DNA from: Candidatus Obscuribacterales bacterium
GTDB taxonomy: Bacteria; Cyanobacteriota; Vampirovibrionia; Obscuribacterales; Obscuribacteraceae
Reading direction: 5' to 3'
DNA length: 64,000 nt
NCBI GenBank assembly: GCA_019745415.1
Contig: JAIETF010000026.1
Span: 1-64,000, forward strand
Translations under genes and position numbers: made by a program
The notes under the pieces: generated by a model
The model's input: only the letters and a program-made list of their open reading frames with translations
Databases searched by the model: none
What the model was told of the DNA's origin: nothing
Shown here: positions 7,909 through 16,837 of the stretch, one piece after another
How the letters are laid out: every line of letters begins with the position of its first letter
Position numbering within the stretch: the stretch's first letter is position 1

Positions 7909-9984
7909 TCAGTTTCGCCCATAAATAAGGCCGTTCTCCATCGACTTGGCTGCTTTCAAGACGAAATCACCGCCGGAAGGCACAATATAAACGTAACCGG
8001 CAGCAGGGAAAGGCACATCATCACAGAGCTTAGCAAGTGTAGCCTGGGTGACGGCACCGCTCGAATCACCGCCAAAACCTTCTGGGTCGACCTTTAAGCG
8101 CACAACAAGCACAAACATGCGGTCTTCAGGAGCGACAGCCATCTGCTTTTCGATCAAATAAGCAGCCTTGATTACGGGTTGCACCGCCACCGCCGCTCGA
8201 ATTTTTTCCACTTCTTCGGCTGTAGCCGAATGGGCTTTAAACTGATCAGCACCACTGACGATACTACGTTCAATTTGATACTTCTGATCTTCTTCTGCAT
8301 ACTGAGTATAGAGCTTCTCAAACTCTCGGAAATTAGCATGGTCATGCGCTTTGTCATAATGATTGAGCAAATGCGCGCAAGCTTCAGAGCGATAGGTTTT
8401 GCCATGTTTGGCTACCTTTCCAAACAGCTCAAGACCTCTTTCCTTATCTCGCATTTCGTAATAACTGTGCACCGCCAGCTGAAAGGCCACAATTGGATCT
8501 TCCGGATAGCGCTTGTACAGATCCTCATAAAGAGGCATTGCACCTGCTTCTCCCTTGAGCACATGCACATTGACGACCAGTTCCAGCTCTTCTTCCAAGC
8601 TCAGCTCTTGACCATCGCTCCGCTTCTTCTCCAACTCGGCATTGCGCGCCTCTCTTTTCTTGATATCCTCCGAACGCTCTTTCCAACTGGCTTCATTTAC
8701 TTTCGCCCAATCCTGGCAGCAAAACTCCATAAGATGGTCATATTGAGCACCAAAGAAGTACTCCAGAGCAGTTTCCTGCACCGGTTCCATCAGAGAAAAG
8801 CGGTCAATCAATTTCTCTGCCTTCAGCCTGGGTAATAAGTGGTTGAGGGTACTGACCTTTTCGCAGCAGGCTATGCGCTCAGCGTGGGGAGGGTGACTAT
8901 CATAAGGAGACGGCTTGGCGAGCAAATCAGCCTCGAGAGCGTCTATAGCGGCCAACTTATCGGTAATCGGCGCGGTCAAGCGCTTTTGGAGGCGGCGATA
9001 AAAGTCTAATGGCGGTGAACTATCATGGGGATACTCACGCAAAAGACAATTGATTTCATAGTTGGAGTAGCGGTCTCCTCTCGCAATGATTTGCAGGAAA
9101 GAACGAGCGTGGCACTCAGCACCAGCTAAGCGCACGGCCAATTCGTCGGCTTCACGTTCATGTTGCCTCATAATGATCCTCGTCAGGGCAAGGAAGTATG
9201 GACAAAACCAGGAATAGAACTTGAGATTTAGCCCCAAGAGAAGCGATTCACTGCGACTGAGAGCCTCCAAGATGGTCTGCCAGCGCCCGCTCATCTGGTA
9301 AATCCACTTCCTTTTGCGACTGTGTCCCTCTGCTAAATGGCCAAACTCGTGAGAAATAACCGACTTAAATTCATCGGGGCTTAGAATCATCATCAAGGGC
9401 AAACCGATCATCAGGTGATTCTCGTAAAAGCCAAATAGTCCAAAGCGTGGACGCTCCACCACAGCGGCGTTCACCTGATAGTTCAAAAAGATTCTGTCGA
9501 CCTTGACACCGGCTCGCGCCGACAGCTCACGCACATTCTTAAATAGGTCTGGGTAATCAGTGGGCTTAAGCTCTTCTCCCTCAGTCTGGGGGAATGGCAA
9601 AAACAGAGCCTTGAGATAGCAACCGACAGCGGCCATCAAGCCCAATAACAATAGCAACAGAGGCTTTGCTGCATAAAAGCCGACGTGAAACTTGAATGCA
9701 AGAAACAGTAAAGTAAGGGCAAGCACGACCATCAAAATGGGCATGACAATCATGAACGAATAGCCGAGCAGCGCCCAGCTGAGAATCTTTACTTGATAAA
9801 GAGAGGGATTAGTCTTAGATAGCTCCTCGGCAGCGGCCATACGCTTGAGAAAAAGCTTATCGGCTTCCGACATGGCGGCTTCTGCCGGACTTGGTCCGGT
9901 AGCCTCAATCACCGTTGCCGCCGAGATGGCGGCCATCTCGCCGGTGGCGCGAAAACTTGGATTCTCCCTGCTGAAATTGCTCAC
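7909..9984 (-). CDS. M48-family membrane zinc metalloprotease with TPR-like C-terminus
   Basis: 691 residues beginning at GTG. Two or three membrane helices occupy about residues 68-128. The zinc motif HEFGH is at 212-216 and the distal Glu ligand is in QHEREADELA near 275, as in HtpX/STE24-type proteases. After the protease domain, helical repeats from about residue 440 (AMPLYEDLYKRYPEDPIVAFQLAVHSYY...) resemble TPRs, as in other M48 proteins with tetratricopeptide tails such as BepA. A role in envelope protein quality control is likely by family analogy. It is 42 bp upstream of queF on the same strand and could share its transcript. Confidence 0.85.
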   Translation of the reverse strand: MSNFSRENPSFRATGEMAAISAATVIEATGPSPAEAAMSEADKLFLKRMAAAEELSKTNPSLYQVKILSWALLGYSFMIVMPILMVVLALTLLFLAFKFHVGFYAAKPLLLLLLGLMAAVGCYLKALFLPFPQTEGEELKPTDYPDLFKNVRELSARAGVKVDRIFLNYQVNAAVVERPRFGLFGFYENHLMIGLPLMMILSPDEFKSVISHEFGHLAEGHSRKRKWIYQMSGRWQTILEALSRSESLLLGLNLKFYSWFCPYFLALTRIIMRQHEREADELAVRLAGAECHARSFLQIIARGDRYSNYEINCLLREYPHDSSPPLDFYRRLQKRLTAPITDKLAAIDALEADLLAKPSPYDSHPPHAERIACCEKVSTLNHLLPRLKAEKLIDRFSLMEPVQETALEYFFGAQYDHLMEFCCQDWAKVNEASWKERSEDIKKREARNAELEKKRSDGQELSLEEELELVVNVHVLKGEAGAMPLYEDLYKRYPEDPIVAFQLAVHSYYEMRDKERGLELFGKVAKHGKTYRSEACAHLLNHYDKAHDHANFREFEKLYTQYAEEDQKYQIERSIVSGADQFKAHSATAEEVEKIRAAVAVQPVIKAAYLIEKQMAVAPEDRMFVLVVRLKVDPEGFGGDSSGAVTQATLAKLCDDVPFPAAGYVYIVPSGGDFVLKAAKSMENGLIYGRN

Positions 9985-10226
9985 TGTTTGCCTTACTTTT
10001 AAACCTGCTTTTTCTGGTCATACCACTTTGCAAAAGTCGGTAATCTTAATTTGGCCAGACGGGCGAAGCCGACTGACATCCCCCAATTCTTAATCGGGTC
10101 TTCAAGATCACAGAATTGTCACAGCCCGAAAGAAAATCTAAATGGGTACAATTATTCTCAGGCAAGCCAGATTTAATACCTCTGAAATCGCCCAACCTGG
10201 TGAAACTCTCACTGAACTGACAAAAG

Positions 10227-10583
10227 TTGAACAACCAAAAACCACAACTGCATTCTCTTTCCATAACCTACTGCGGCGGTTGTGGCTATGAACCGCGGGC
10301 GGAAGCTCTAGCCTTTGCGGTCGGGCGAGAATTCGGCGTGCGAGTTGATTTGCACAAAACAGTCGGTGGGCTTTTTGAAATTGATGCGGGCGAAGAACGC
10401 ATTTTCTCTAAGATGATGCTTGGTCGCTTCCCCCACGATGGTGAAATAATCGACCTTTTGAAAGCAAGATATAGCAGCCACAATTCCCGGTCTGCCGACG
10501 ATGTAATCAAAGAGCAGCTCAGTCGCATGAGCAAGAAAGAGCAAGCGAAAGGAGATGCAAGCCAATGCCGGCAGACTTCCTGA
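10227..10583 (+). CDS. SelW/SelT/SelH-type Rdx redox protein (cysteine form)
   Basis: The N-terminus carries the redox motif CGGC (C16-C19) within LSITYCGGCGYEPRAEAL, typical of the thioredoxin-like Rdx family (selenoprotein W relatives), here with cysteine instead of selenocysteine. The following GLFEIDAGEERIFSKMMLGRFP matches the family's GAFEV...LFSK...GRFP region. Members are small thiol oxidoreductases whose substrates are mostly unknown. It overlaps the next gene by 19 bp, so the two are probably translated as an operon. Confidence 0.8.
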   Translation: MNNQKPQLHSLSITYCGGCGYEPRAEALAFAVGREFGVRVDLHKTVGGLFEIDAGEERIFSKMMLGRFPHDGEIIDLLKARYSSHNSRSADDVIKEQLSRMSKKEQAKGDASQCRQTS

Positions 10584-11110
10584 GCACCGCCGGGACAGTG
10601 CTGGTCGTCTCGGTGGTGACGCCGATGATAATGAAAGCGATTGCCCCGAAAGACATTAAAAGCATAGAAAAGGACGGCTATTTCAGCCTAAACTACAGCA
10701 AAGGCTATTATGCCGCCATGTATGTCACCATGATCTTCTTTGCCGGTTTGGCTGTCTTTGCTTATTTCAACCCGGGCAAAACAAAGCCAGAAACCATGGT
10801 CTGGCTGCTTACTGTCTTTGCCTTCTTTTCCGGTCTTGGTCTCTTCACACTGATAATTATGAAAAGAGGCATGGTTACCTACAACCAAGAAGAAGTTATT
10901 GGATCAGACAGTTTCGGCAAGCGCAATCGCATCAAATGGCAAAATCTAGACACTGTAGATTATATTGCCTGGGCACAAGGCTTTAAACTAAAGTCTAAAA
11001 CCGGTGAAGTAATTTGGGTCTCACCTTCTATGCAAGGCTTTGCAGACTTTTATAATCTCTTGGTCGATAAGGCACAAGACAAAATACAAGGGAATGAATC
11101 AGAAAACTGA
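10565..11110 (+). CDS. two-TM membrane protein with PH-like domain
   Basis: 181 residues. Two membrane helices are clear (YYAAMYVTMIFFAGLAVFAY around residues 40-60 and MVWLLTVFAFFSGLGLFTLI around 75-95). The C-terminal ~85 residues form an apparent beta-rich region ending in one helix (GFADFYNLLVDKAQDKI), the layout of bacterial PH-like membrane proteins. It overlaps the SelW-like gene upstream by 19 bp and touches the HAD gene downstream by one base (TGATGG), so all three form a compact plus-strand operon. Function unknown. Confidence 0.7.
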   Translation: MPADFLSTAGTVLVVSVVTPMIMKAIAPKDIKSIEKDGYFSLNYSKGYYAAMYVTMIFFAGLAVFAYFNPGKTKPETMVWLLTVFAFFSGLGLFTLIIMKRGMVTYNQEEVIGSDSFGKRNRIKWQNLDTVDYIAWAQGFKLKSKTGEVIWVSPSMQGFADFYNLLVDKAQDKIQGNESEN

Positions 11111-11844
11111 TGGAAGCAAATAAGCAAAAGAAGTGGCTCTTTATTGACTGCGACAATACTCTTATGGGCACCGAGATTTTGACTGTTCCCTCTTTGGTTG
11201 CCCGCTTCAATGAACTATACGCGGCTCAAGCAGGAAGAGAGTTGACTGTAAGCGAGTTTCAGCAGCATTTTCATGGGCAGGGCAGGCAGACTCTTTGCCA
11301 AAATCTCGGGCGCCACTTCAATATACAGGTCGATTTCGAGACTCTCTACGACCAGCGCGAGTGGCGCATGATGCAGGCTTTGCAGGCAAACGGTGTAGAA
11401 ATGGCGCCGCACTTGATTGAAACTCTTTCTATGCTGCAAAACGACGGCTTCAGCTTTTGCTTTGTCTCAAACAATCCCATACAAAGAGGGCTGGCGGCAA
11501 TGCGCTATAGCCGCAATGGGCAAGGAGATAAATTGGCTCAGTTTTTCGGCACAAACTTTTTTGAAGCCACCGATATACAAAAGCCATCACCCGCAGTCTA
11601 TTTGCGTGCCCTTGAGCAAACCGGTGCGCATAAAGAGAGAAGCTTTGCCGTGGAAGATAGCGCCACCGGAGTAAAAGCAGCAGTGGCAGCCGGACTGACC
11701 ACGATTGCTTACTTAGGCTTTTGCCCACCGGACACCAAAGAGAGAGAGACTGAAAAACTGCTTAGTCTGGGAGCGAAATTTTGTGTTGATGATTGGTGCA
11801 AAATACCAAACTTGATCAAACAAGAAAAATGCGTCAATAGCTGA
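11110..11844 (+). CDS. HAD-superfamily phosphatase
   Basis: A haloacid-dehalogenase-type hydrolase of 244 residues. Motif I is FIDCDNTL (nucleophile D13 and acid D15), motif II is the Ser in FVSNNP, the motif III Lys lies in KPSPAVYLRALEQTG, and motif IV is VEDSATGVKAAVAAG. A helical cap separates motifs I and II, as in phosphoglycolate phosphatase/beta-phosphoglucomutase-like enzymes. The specific substrate cannot be inferred; the DxDNT form with no Gly after the second Asp is slightly unusual. It is the third gene of a three-gene operon. Confidence 0.85.
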   Translation: MEANKQKKWLFIDCDNTLMGTEILTVPSLVARFNELYAAQAGRELTVSEFQQHFHGQGRQTLCQNLGRHFNIQVDFETLYDQREWRMMQALQANGVEMAPHLIETLSMLQNDGFSFCFVSNNPIQRGLAAMRYSRNGQGDKLAQFFGTNFFEATDIQKPSPAVYLRALEQTGAHKERSFAVEDSATGVKAAVAAGLTTIAYLGFCPPDTKERETEKLLSLGAKFCVDDWCKIPNLIKQEKCVNS

Positions 11845-11854
11845 TAGGCGCCTG

Positions 11855-12649
11855 TTAGTCTTTATCTGACAAAGATTTATCTCGCACCGACAGAAGCTGA
11901 GCAGCCACCGATACAGCGATGTCACCCGGGGAATTACCGCCGATATCTAGACCAACCGGACAAAAGAAATCACCACTGCGCTCTGTCAATTGCGCCGCTT
12001 GCAAATCTTTAACCAGCCGCGCGCGCTTAGCCTCACTGCCAATCACACCAAGGTAAGGCAAATTAGTCTGGAAGCGTTTCAAGATTTTGACCAGAACCGG
12101 ACTATCGGTGCTATGTCCCATGGTCATCAGGACAACAAAATCGGTCTCTTTAAGATGCTCGACATAATCTGTATGAGTATTCACTGTCACTGCTTCGATA
12201 TGACTGTGCACTGGCAACTTGGACAACCAGTCGCTGCGATTGTCCACCACAACAATACGGCAGGGCAGCACCGACAAGACTCGACTTAGAGCTTGAGCAC
12301 AATGACCGGCGCCAAAAATAACCACACGCCAATCGCAGCCCAGTTGAAGCTCAAAGTATACCTGCACCGAACCACCACAGGTCATGCCGATATCACTATC
12401 CAGCCTCCACTTATGAAAACGTGTCGTCTCTGTTTTTTGCCCACTGAGCATGTCTTCGCATTCTAAGAGACAACGGGCTTCGAGCTTACCACCACCAACG
12501 GTGCCATCCACACGACCGGCTTTAGAAACAATCATGCCGGCACCAGCTTCACGCGGCACACTGCCGACAGTGTGCACAATTTTGACCAAAACAAAAGGTT
12601 CTTGCTTTTCTCTAAGCGCCAGAGCAGTGTTCAGTAAATCTTCAGTCAA
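11855..12649 (-). CDS. xdhC: XdhC-family molybdenum-cofactor maturation factor
   Basis: XdhC proteins bind molybdenum cofactor, promote insertion of its terminal sulfur, and deliver it to xanthine dehydrogenase. The N-terminal XdhC/CoxI domain shows VGSVPREAGAGMIV and DGTVGGGKLEA; the C-terminal Rossmann domain carries VVIFGAGHCAQAL and closes with GLDIGGNSPGDIAVSVAAQL. It lies 11 bp after xdhB on the same strand. A convergent HAD gene ends 10 bp beyond its stop. Confidence 0.9.
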   Translation of the reverse strand: MTEDLLNTALALREKQEPFVLVKIVHTVGSVPREAGAGMIVSKAGRVDGTVGGGKLEARCLLECEDMLSGQKTETTRFHKWRLDSDIGMTCGGSVQVYFELQLGCDWRVVIFGAGHCAQALSRVLSVLPCRIVVVDNRSDWLSKLPVHSHIEAVTVNTHTDYVEHLKETDFVVLMTMGHSTDSPVLVKILKRFQTNLPYLGVIGSEAKRARLVKDLQAAQLTERSGDFFCPVGLDIGGNSPGDIAVSVAAQLLSVRDKSLSDKD

Positions 12650-12660
12650 CTGTGCACCCG

Positions 12661-15087
12661 CTATCGTCTTGCTTCGCTTACCTTAGACTTGACCCGACTG
12701 GTCGAGCGCCCCCGCAACAAAACAGAGCCTCCTACGCCCCAGGCGCTATCGGCGTCGGGCAGGCCGCCTCCGGCGCCTTCTAGATAGTGAGTCAATCGCT
12801 GCAAAATCTCTTCGCCCGAAGCTGGTGCATTAAGCACCGGCACTGCCTTGCCCGAAACGAAAGAAAGCGCATGTTTGACCGCAGTCCACACCGATATGCC
12901 AAGCAGGAGGGGCGGCTCGCCCACAGCTTTAGAACCGCGCACATTCACCTTATTCTCGCGGTCTAAAAGATCTATTGTGAAATGCTCGGGCAGATCGAAG
13001 ATGCCGGGAATTTTATAGGTAGTGGGCGAATGGCTAAGCAAAGCTCCTTTGGTCGAATAACGCAGTTCTTCCATGGTCAACCAACCCATACCCTGAAAAA
13101 AGGCGCCGGCAATCTGACCACGGTTCAGACCCTCGTTGATGGACTTGCCGATATCCATCAAAATATCAACCCTCTCGAGTTTGAGTGCACCGGTGAAACG
13201 GTCGATGGTTACTTCGCTGACAGCTGTGCCATTGGTGTAATAAAGAAAAGGTGTGCCTTTTCCTTTTGACCAATCAAATGAAATAGATGGTGTGGCATAG
13301 TGCCCACGCTCGCCGAGGCTGACTCGATTGCGATAACAATGCCCGACTAAGTCATCGAAAGAGAGCTTGAGATGCGGCTTTCTTTCATCAAAAACCATAC
13401 CGTCTTGAAAACGAATGCGCTCAGGATACGCACCAATACCAACTTCCTGCGCAGCAAAATAATCAGCCGCTACTTGCTGCATGCGCGCCTTGATTGCTCG
13501 ACAGGCCAGCTGAGCAGCCGAGCCGTTCAAATCTGTCGCTGAGGAAGCAGCAGTGGCAGAAGTATTGTTATTCTTTTCGGTAGATGTAGCCATGACAATG
13601 ACGCGTTCATAGTCTATGGCGAATTCATCGGCGACGATGGCTTTGATATTGGTATTAACCCCTTGCCCCATCTCGGTGGCGCCGGTTGAAACCTGCACAC
13701 TGCCGTCAAGATAGACATTAACTAAGGCATTGGCCTGATTGAGAAACTTATTGGTGAATGAAATACCAAACTTCACCGCCGTCAAAGACAAACCCTTCAA
13801 ATGAGTCTTGCTGGTGCGATTGAACTCTTGCACGGCAGCCAGACGCTTTTCATAGTCGCTGCTTTGCGCCAAGCGATCAAACAGCTCAGGCAAACTGTTA
13901 TTTTCAAGCAACTGCCCATAGTGAGTTGTGTTGCGATCATCGATACCATAACAATTGATGCGGCGGACTTTAAATGGATCTACTTTTAGATAGGCGGCAA
14001 TTTCTTCCATTATGCATTCGATGGTAAGAACGCCCTGGGGTCCGCCAAAACCTCTAAAGGCTGTGTTGGGCGGAAAATTAGTTTTAGCGATGCGCCCTTT
14101 TACACTAACATTTGGCAGATAGTAGGCGTTATCGATATGGGTGAGGGCTCGCCCTAAAACGGCGGTGGAAAGATCGTTGTAAGCACCGCCATCGGCATAA
14201 AGGCTGGCTTCTAGGGCAAGAATGCGACCATCGCCGTCAAATGCTACTTTGTAGTCGTTTTGAAAGGGATGTCTTTTGCCGGTATACATCATGTCGTCGT
14301 CTTTGTTCATCACCAAGCGCGCCGGGCGACCAGTGCGCAAGGCCACAAGGGCAGCCATGACAGCCGGGTGAGTGGCCTGGCACTCTTTACCGCCAAAGCC
14401 GCCGCCCATACGCTTCACTATCACCACCACTTGGTTCATATTTAAGCCAAGCAGATGGGCGACAACATGTTGTACTTCGGTAGGAGCCTGGGTGGAAGAA
14501 TGCACTACGAGCTGTTTATTCTCACCGGGATAGACCAAACATGACTGCGATTCCAGATAAAAGTGATCGGCGCCGCCCATGACCAAGCGCCCTTCAAGTA
14601 TATGTTCGGCGTCAGCAAAAGCCTGCGCCGCATCGCCTCTTTCAATGACATACTGCCGATCTATAAACGCACCGGCAGCGATGGCATCGTCGACATTTAG
14701 AAGAGGTTGAAGTTCTTCTATATCTAACTTGATAAGCTTTTTGGCCTGCTTTATCGCTTCATAGGTTTCAGCAGCAATGACCACAATCGGTTGCCCAATA
14801 AATTCGGTTTGCTCTTCGGCCAACAAGACTTCGTCTTGCAATATTGGTCCAAACTTGTTGTGATGCAAATCGGCGGCAGTATAAAGCGCCACTACTCCTG
14901 GTACCTTTTTAGCCCGAGACAGGTCTAAAGACTTTATTTTGCCATGAGCTACAGGTGAGCCAAAATAATCGACCACAAGCTCGTTCTTCTGCCAGGGCAT
15001 ATCGTCGATATAAACAGAACGACCGCTCACATGAGACTGCGCCGAATCATGATTGAGTCCACCCTTATCTTTCTTATGCTCGCTCAT
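12661..15087 (-). CDS. xdhB: xanthine dehydrogenase, molybdopterin-binding subunit
   Basis: An 808-residue molybdenum hydroxylase subunit. Early residues HVSGRSVYIDD and the VALYTAADL region form the hammerhead domain. The molybdopterin-binding core has KRMGGGFGGKE, TAFRGFGGPQG and TGATEMGQGVNT, with the catalytic Glu in the late GSKAVGEPPLLLG. These are hallmarks of two-chain bacterial xanthine dehydrogenases, which oxidise hypoxanthine and xanthine to urate. It overlaps xdhA by four bases (ATGA) and is followed by xdhC, the classical order. Confidence 0.93.
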   Translation of the reverse strand: MSEHKKDKGGLNHDSAQSHVSGRSVYIDDMPWQKNELVVDYFGSPVAHGKIKSLDLSRAKKVPGVVALYTAADLHHNKFGPILQDEVLLAEEQTEFIGQPIVVIAAETYEAIKQAKKLIKLDIEELQPLLNVDDAIAAGAFIDRQYVIERGDAAQAFADAEHILEGRLVMGGADHFYLESQSCLVYPGENKQLVVHSSTQAPTEVQHVVAHLLGLNMNQVVVIVKRMGGGFGGKECQATHPAVMAALVALRTGRPARLVMNKDDDMMYTGKRHPFQNDYKVAFDGDGRILALEASLYADGGAYNDLSTAVLGRALTHIDNAYYLPNVSVKGRIAKTNFPPNTAFRGFGGPQGVLTIECIMEEIAAYLKVDPFKVRRINCYGIDDRNTTHYGQLLENNSLPELFDRLAQSSDYEKRLAAVQEFNRTSKTHLKGLSLTAVKFGISFTNKFLNQANALVNVYLDGSVQVSTGATEMGQGVNTNIKAIVADEFAIDYERVIVMATSTEKNNNTSATAASSATDLNGSAAQLACRAIKARMQQVAADYFAAQEVGIGAYPERIRFQDGMVFDERKPHLKLSFDDLVGHCYRNRVSLGERGHYATPSISFDWSKGKGTPFLYYTNGTAVSEVTIDRFTGALKLERVDILMDIGKSINEGLNRGQIAGAFFQGMGWLTMEELRYSTKGALLSHSPTTYKIPGIFDLPEHFTIDLLDRENKVNVRGSKAVGEPPLLLGISVWTAVKHALSFVSGKAVPVLNAPASGEEILQRLTHYLEGAGGGLPDADSAWGVGGSVLLRGRSTSRVKSKVSEARR

Positions 15088-16586
15088 TTCTTCACCAGAC
15101 TTTCTTCTTCAATTTCATGATAAAGCTTGGAAAAAATATTCTCAGCCAGCTTAAGACGATATTCTCGAGAGCCTCGCACATCGGTGAGTGGCTCCAGAGA
15201 AGAAGAGGCCAGCTTGCCTGCTTGTTTAAATGTTTCCAGCTTGAAGGGCTTACCAGTAAGAAAGTTCTCTACTTCACCAAGCCGCATAACAGTGGCAGCC
15301 ATACCGCCCATGACGATTCTAATATGCTTGATTAGCCCGCCATCCAGTTGCACAGCAAAAGCAGCGGTGAAGCTTGAGATATCTAGATGTTCTCGGCGAG
15401 AGACCTTGTAGAGTTTGACTATCTCGTGGGCGACAGGCATCGGAATATAGACAGCGCTGATAAACTCACCTGGTTTGAGAGCCAGCTTTTTATAGCCCAA
15501 ATAGAATTCACTCATGGGCACAAGCCTCGCCCCTTGGGCAGAAGTGGCTTCAACTGTAGACTGCGCCAACATAAGGAAAGGAACACTATCGGCGATGGGC
15601 GAGCCATTGGCGATATTGCCGGCTAAGGTGCCGGCATGTCTAATTTGGGGCGAACCGAAAACCCAGAGTATTTTGTAAAACTCAGGGCAGGCTTCTTTCA
15701 TATAGTCTTCTAACTGAGCCAAACTGACACTGGCGCCTACTTTTAAGACTCGCCCGTCCTTATCCTGCTCTTCAATTTGGTCAAGACCAAGACGGGCAGT
15801 ACTGACCAATTTAGCCGGACGAAACTCTCGTTTATTCATATTGACTGAAACATCAGTACCACCTGACACCAACACCGCATCTGGGTTCTCAGCCAAATAG
15901 GCGCATAAGGAAGACACCGATGCGGGTATGAAAACTTGACGCCCTTCCCCTTCCAGATTGTCTTTCTCAACATGTACATCGTCAAGCAACAGGGGAGCTA
16001 GCTCATTCAAAATCGCTGGCTCATCATAAACTTGCGAAAGCGCCTGAAACTGGTCGTAACGCGCCGACAAAGCCGCTTTCACTATCGCCTCATAGCCGGT
16101 ACAACGGCAGAGATTGCCTGTTAATGCCGACTTTAGGCTATCAGCCTGGTTGGAAGCATAGTCTTTGTAATAGTCGCAATAGGCTAAAGCCGACAAAGAC
16201 ATGACAAAGCCGGGCGTGCAAAAGCCACACTGAGAACCGTTCTCAACCACCATCGCCTCTTGGGCGGGGTTGAGGCGGCAGGCGGCGGCATCGTCCGATT
16301 GACAACCAGTTACACCCTCAACGGTCAAAATGTGGCAACCATCAATCTGATAGAGATACTGAATGCAGCCATTAACCGGCACATAGTTAAAACCGCGCCC
16401 CCCATTAGAACGCGGCCGCCCGACTAGAACAGTACAGGCTCCGCAATCGCCTTCGGCGCAGACCACTTTAGTGCCGCATAAAGACTGGCCATAGCGCAAA
16501 TAGTCTGTAAGTGGCTGAAAGGCAGCCTGGTTGCCCACCTCGTGCTTCTTACCGTTAATATAAAAAACTAGATTAGCCCGGCTCAT
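15084..16586 (-). CDS. xdhA: xanthine dehydrogenase, FeS/FAD small subunit
   Basis: 500 residues combining two [2Fe-2S] domains and an FAD domain. The plant-type ferredoxin cysteines appear in CAEGDCGACTV (C43, C48, C51), the second cluster in GSQCGFCTPGF and GNLCRCTGYE. The FAD-binding loop VSGGTDVSVNMNKRE follows, then GSPQIRHAGTLAGNIANGSP. It passes electrons from the molybdenum site to NAD+. It is the first gene of xdhABC; 251 bp separate it from the divergent kinase gene at 16838, where both promoters should lie. Confidence 0.93.
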   Translation of the reverse strand: MSRANLVFYINGKKHEVGNQAAFQPLTDYLRYGQSLCGTKVVCAEGDCGACTVLVGRPRSNGGRGFNYVPVNGCIQYLYQIDGCHILTVEGVTGCQSDDAAACRLNPAQEAMVVENGSQCGFCTPGFVMSLSALAYCDYYKDYASNQADSLKSALTGNLCRCTGYEAIVKAALSARYDQFQALSQVYDEPAILNELAPLLLDDVHVEKDNLEGEGRQVFIPASVSSLCAYLAENPDAVLVSGGTDVSVNMNKREFRPAKLVSTARLGLDQIEEQDKDGRVLKVGASVSLAQLEDYMKEACPEFYKILWVFGSPQIRHAGTLAGNIANGSPIADSVPFLMLAQSTVEATSAQGARLVPMSEFYLGYKKLALKPGEFISAVYIPMPVAHEIVKLYKVSRREHLDISSFTAAFAVQLDGGLIKHIRIVMGGMAATVMRLGEVENFLTGKPFKLETFKQAGKLASSSLEPLTDVRGSREYRLKLAENIFSKLYHEIEEESLVKK

Positions 16587-16837
16587 CGGTCAGCACTCCG
16601 CCTGAACAGCTCGCAAAATTAAATCTAAAGTCTGCCTATGATAGCGCAAAGGCTAAAAACATTGATAGCGCCCAAAAACGAAAAATGAGAAGGCTTTGTC
16701 AATGAATTAAACATGGGCGGAGCATACAGAATAAATATATCAGCCGGGTAGATAGATATTAGAAGGGTAGAAAAATTCGGTTTGGTTCTCCAAGCCTAGT
16801 TTAACTTTGCTCGTCTAGCTCTATATGGAGTTCAAAA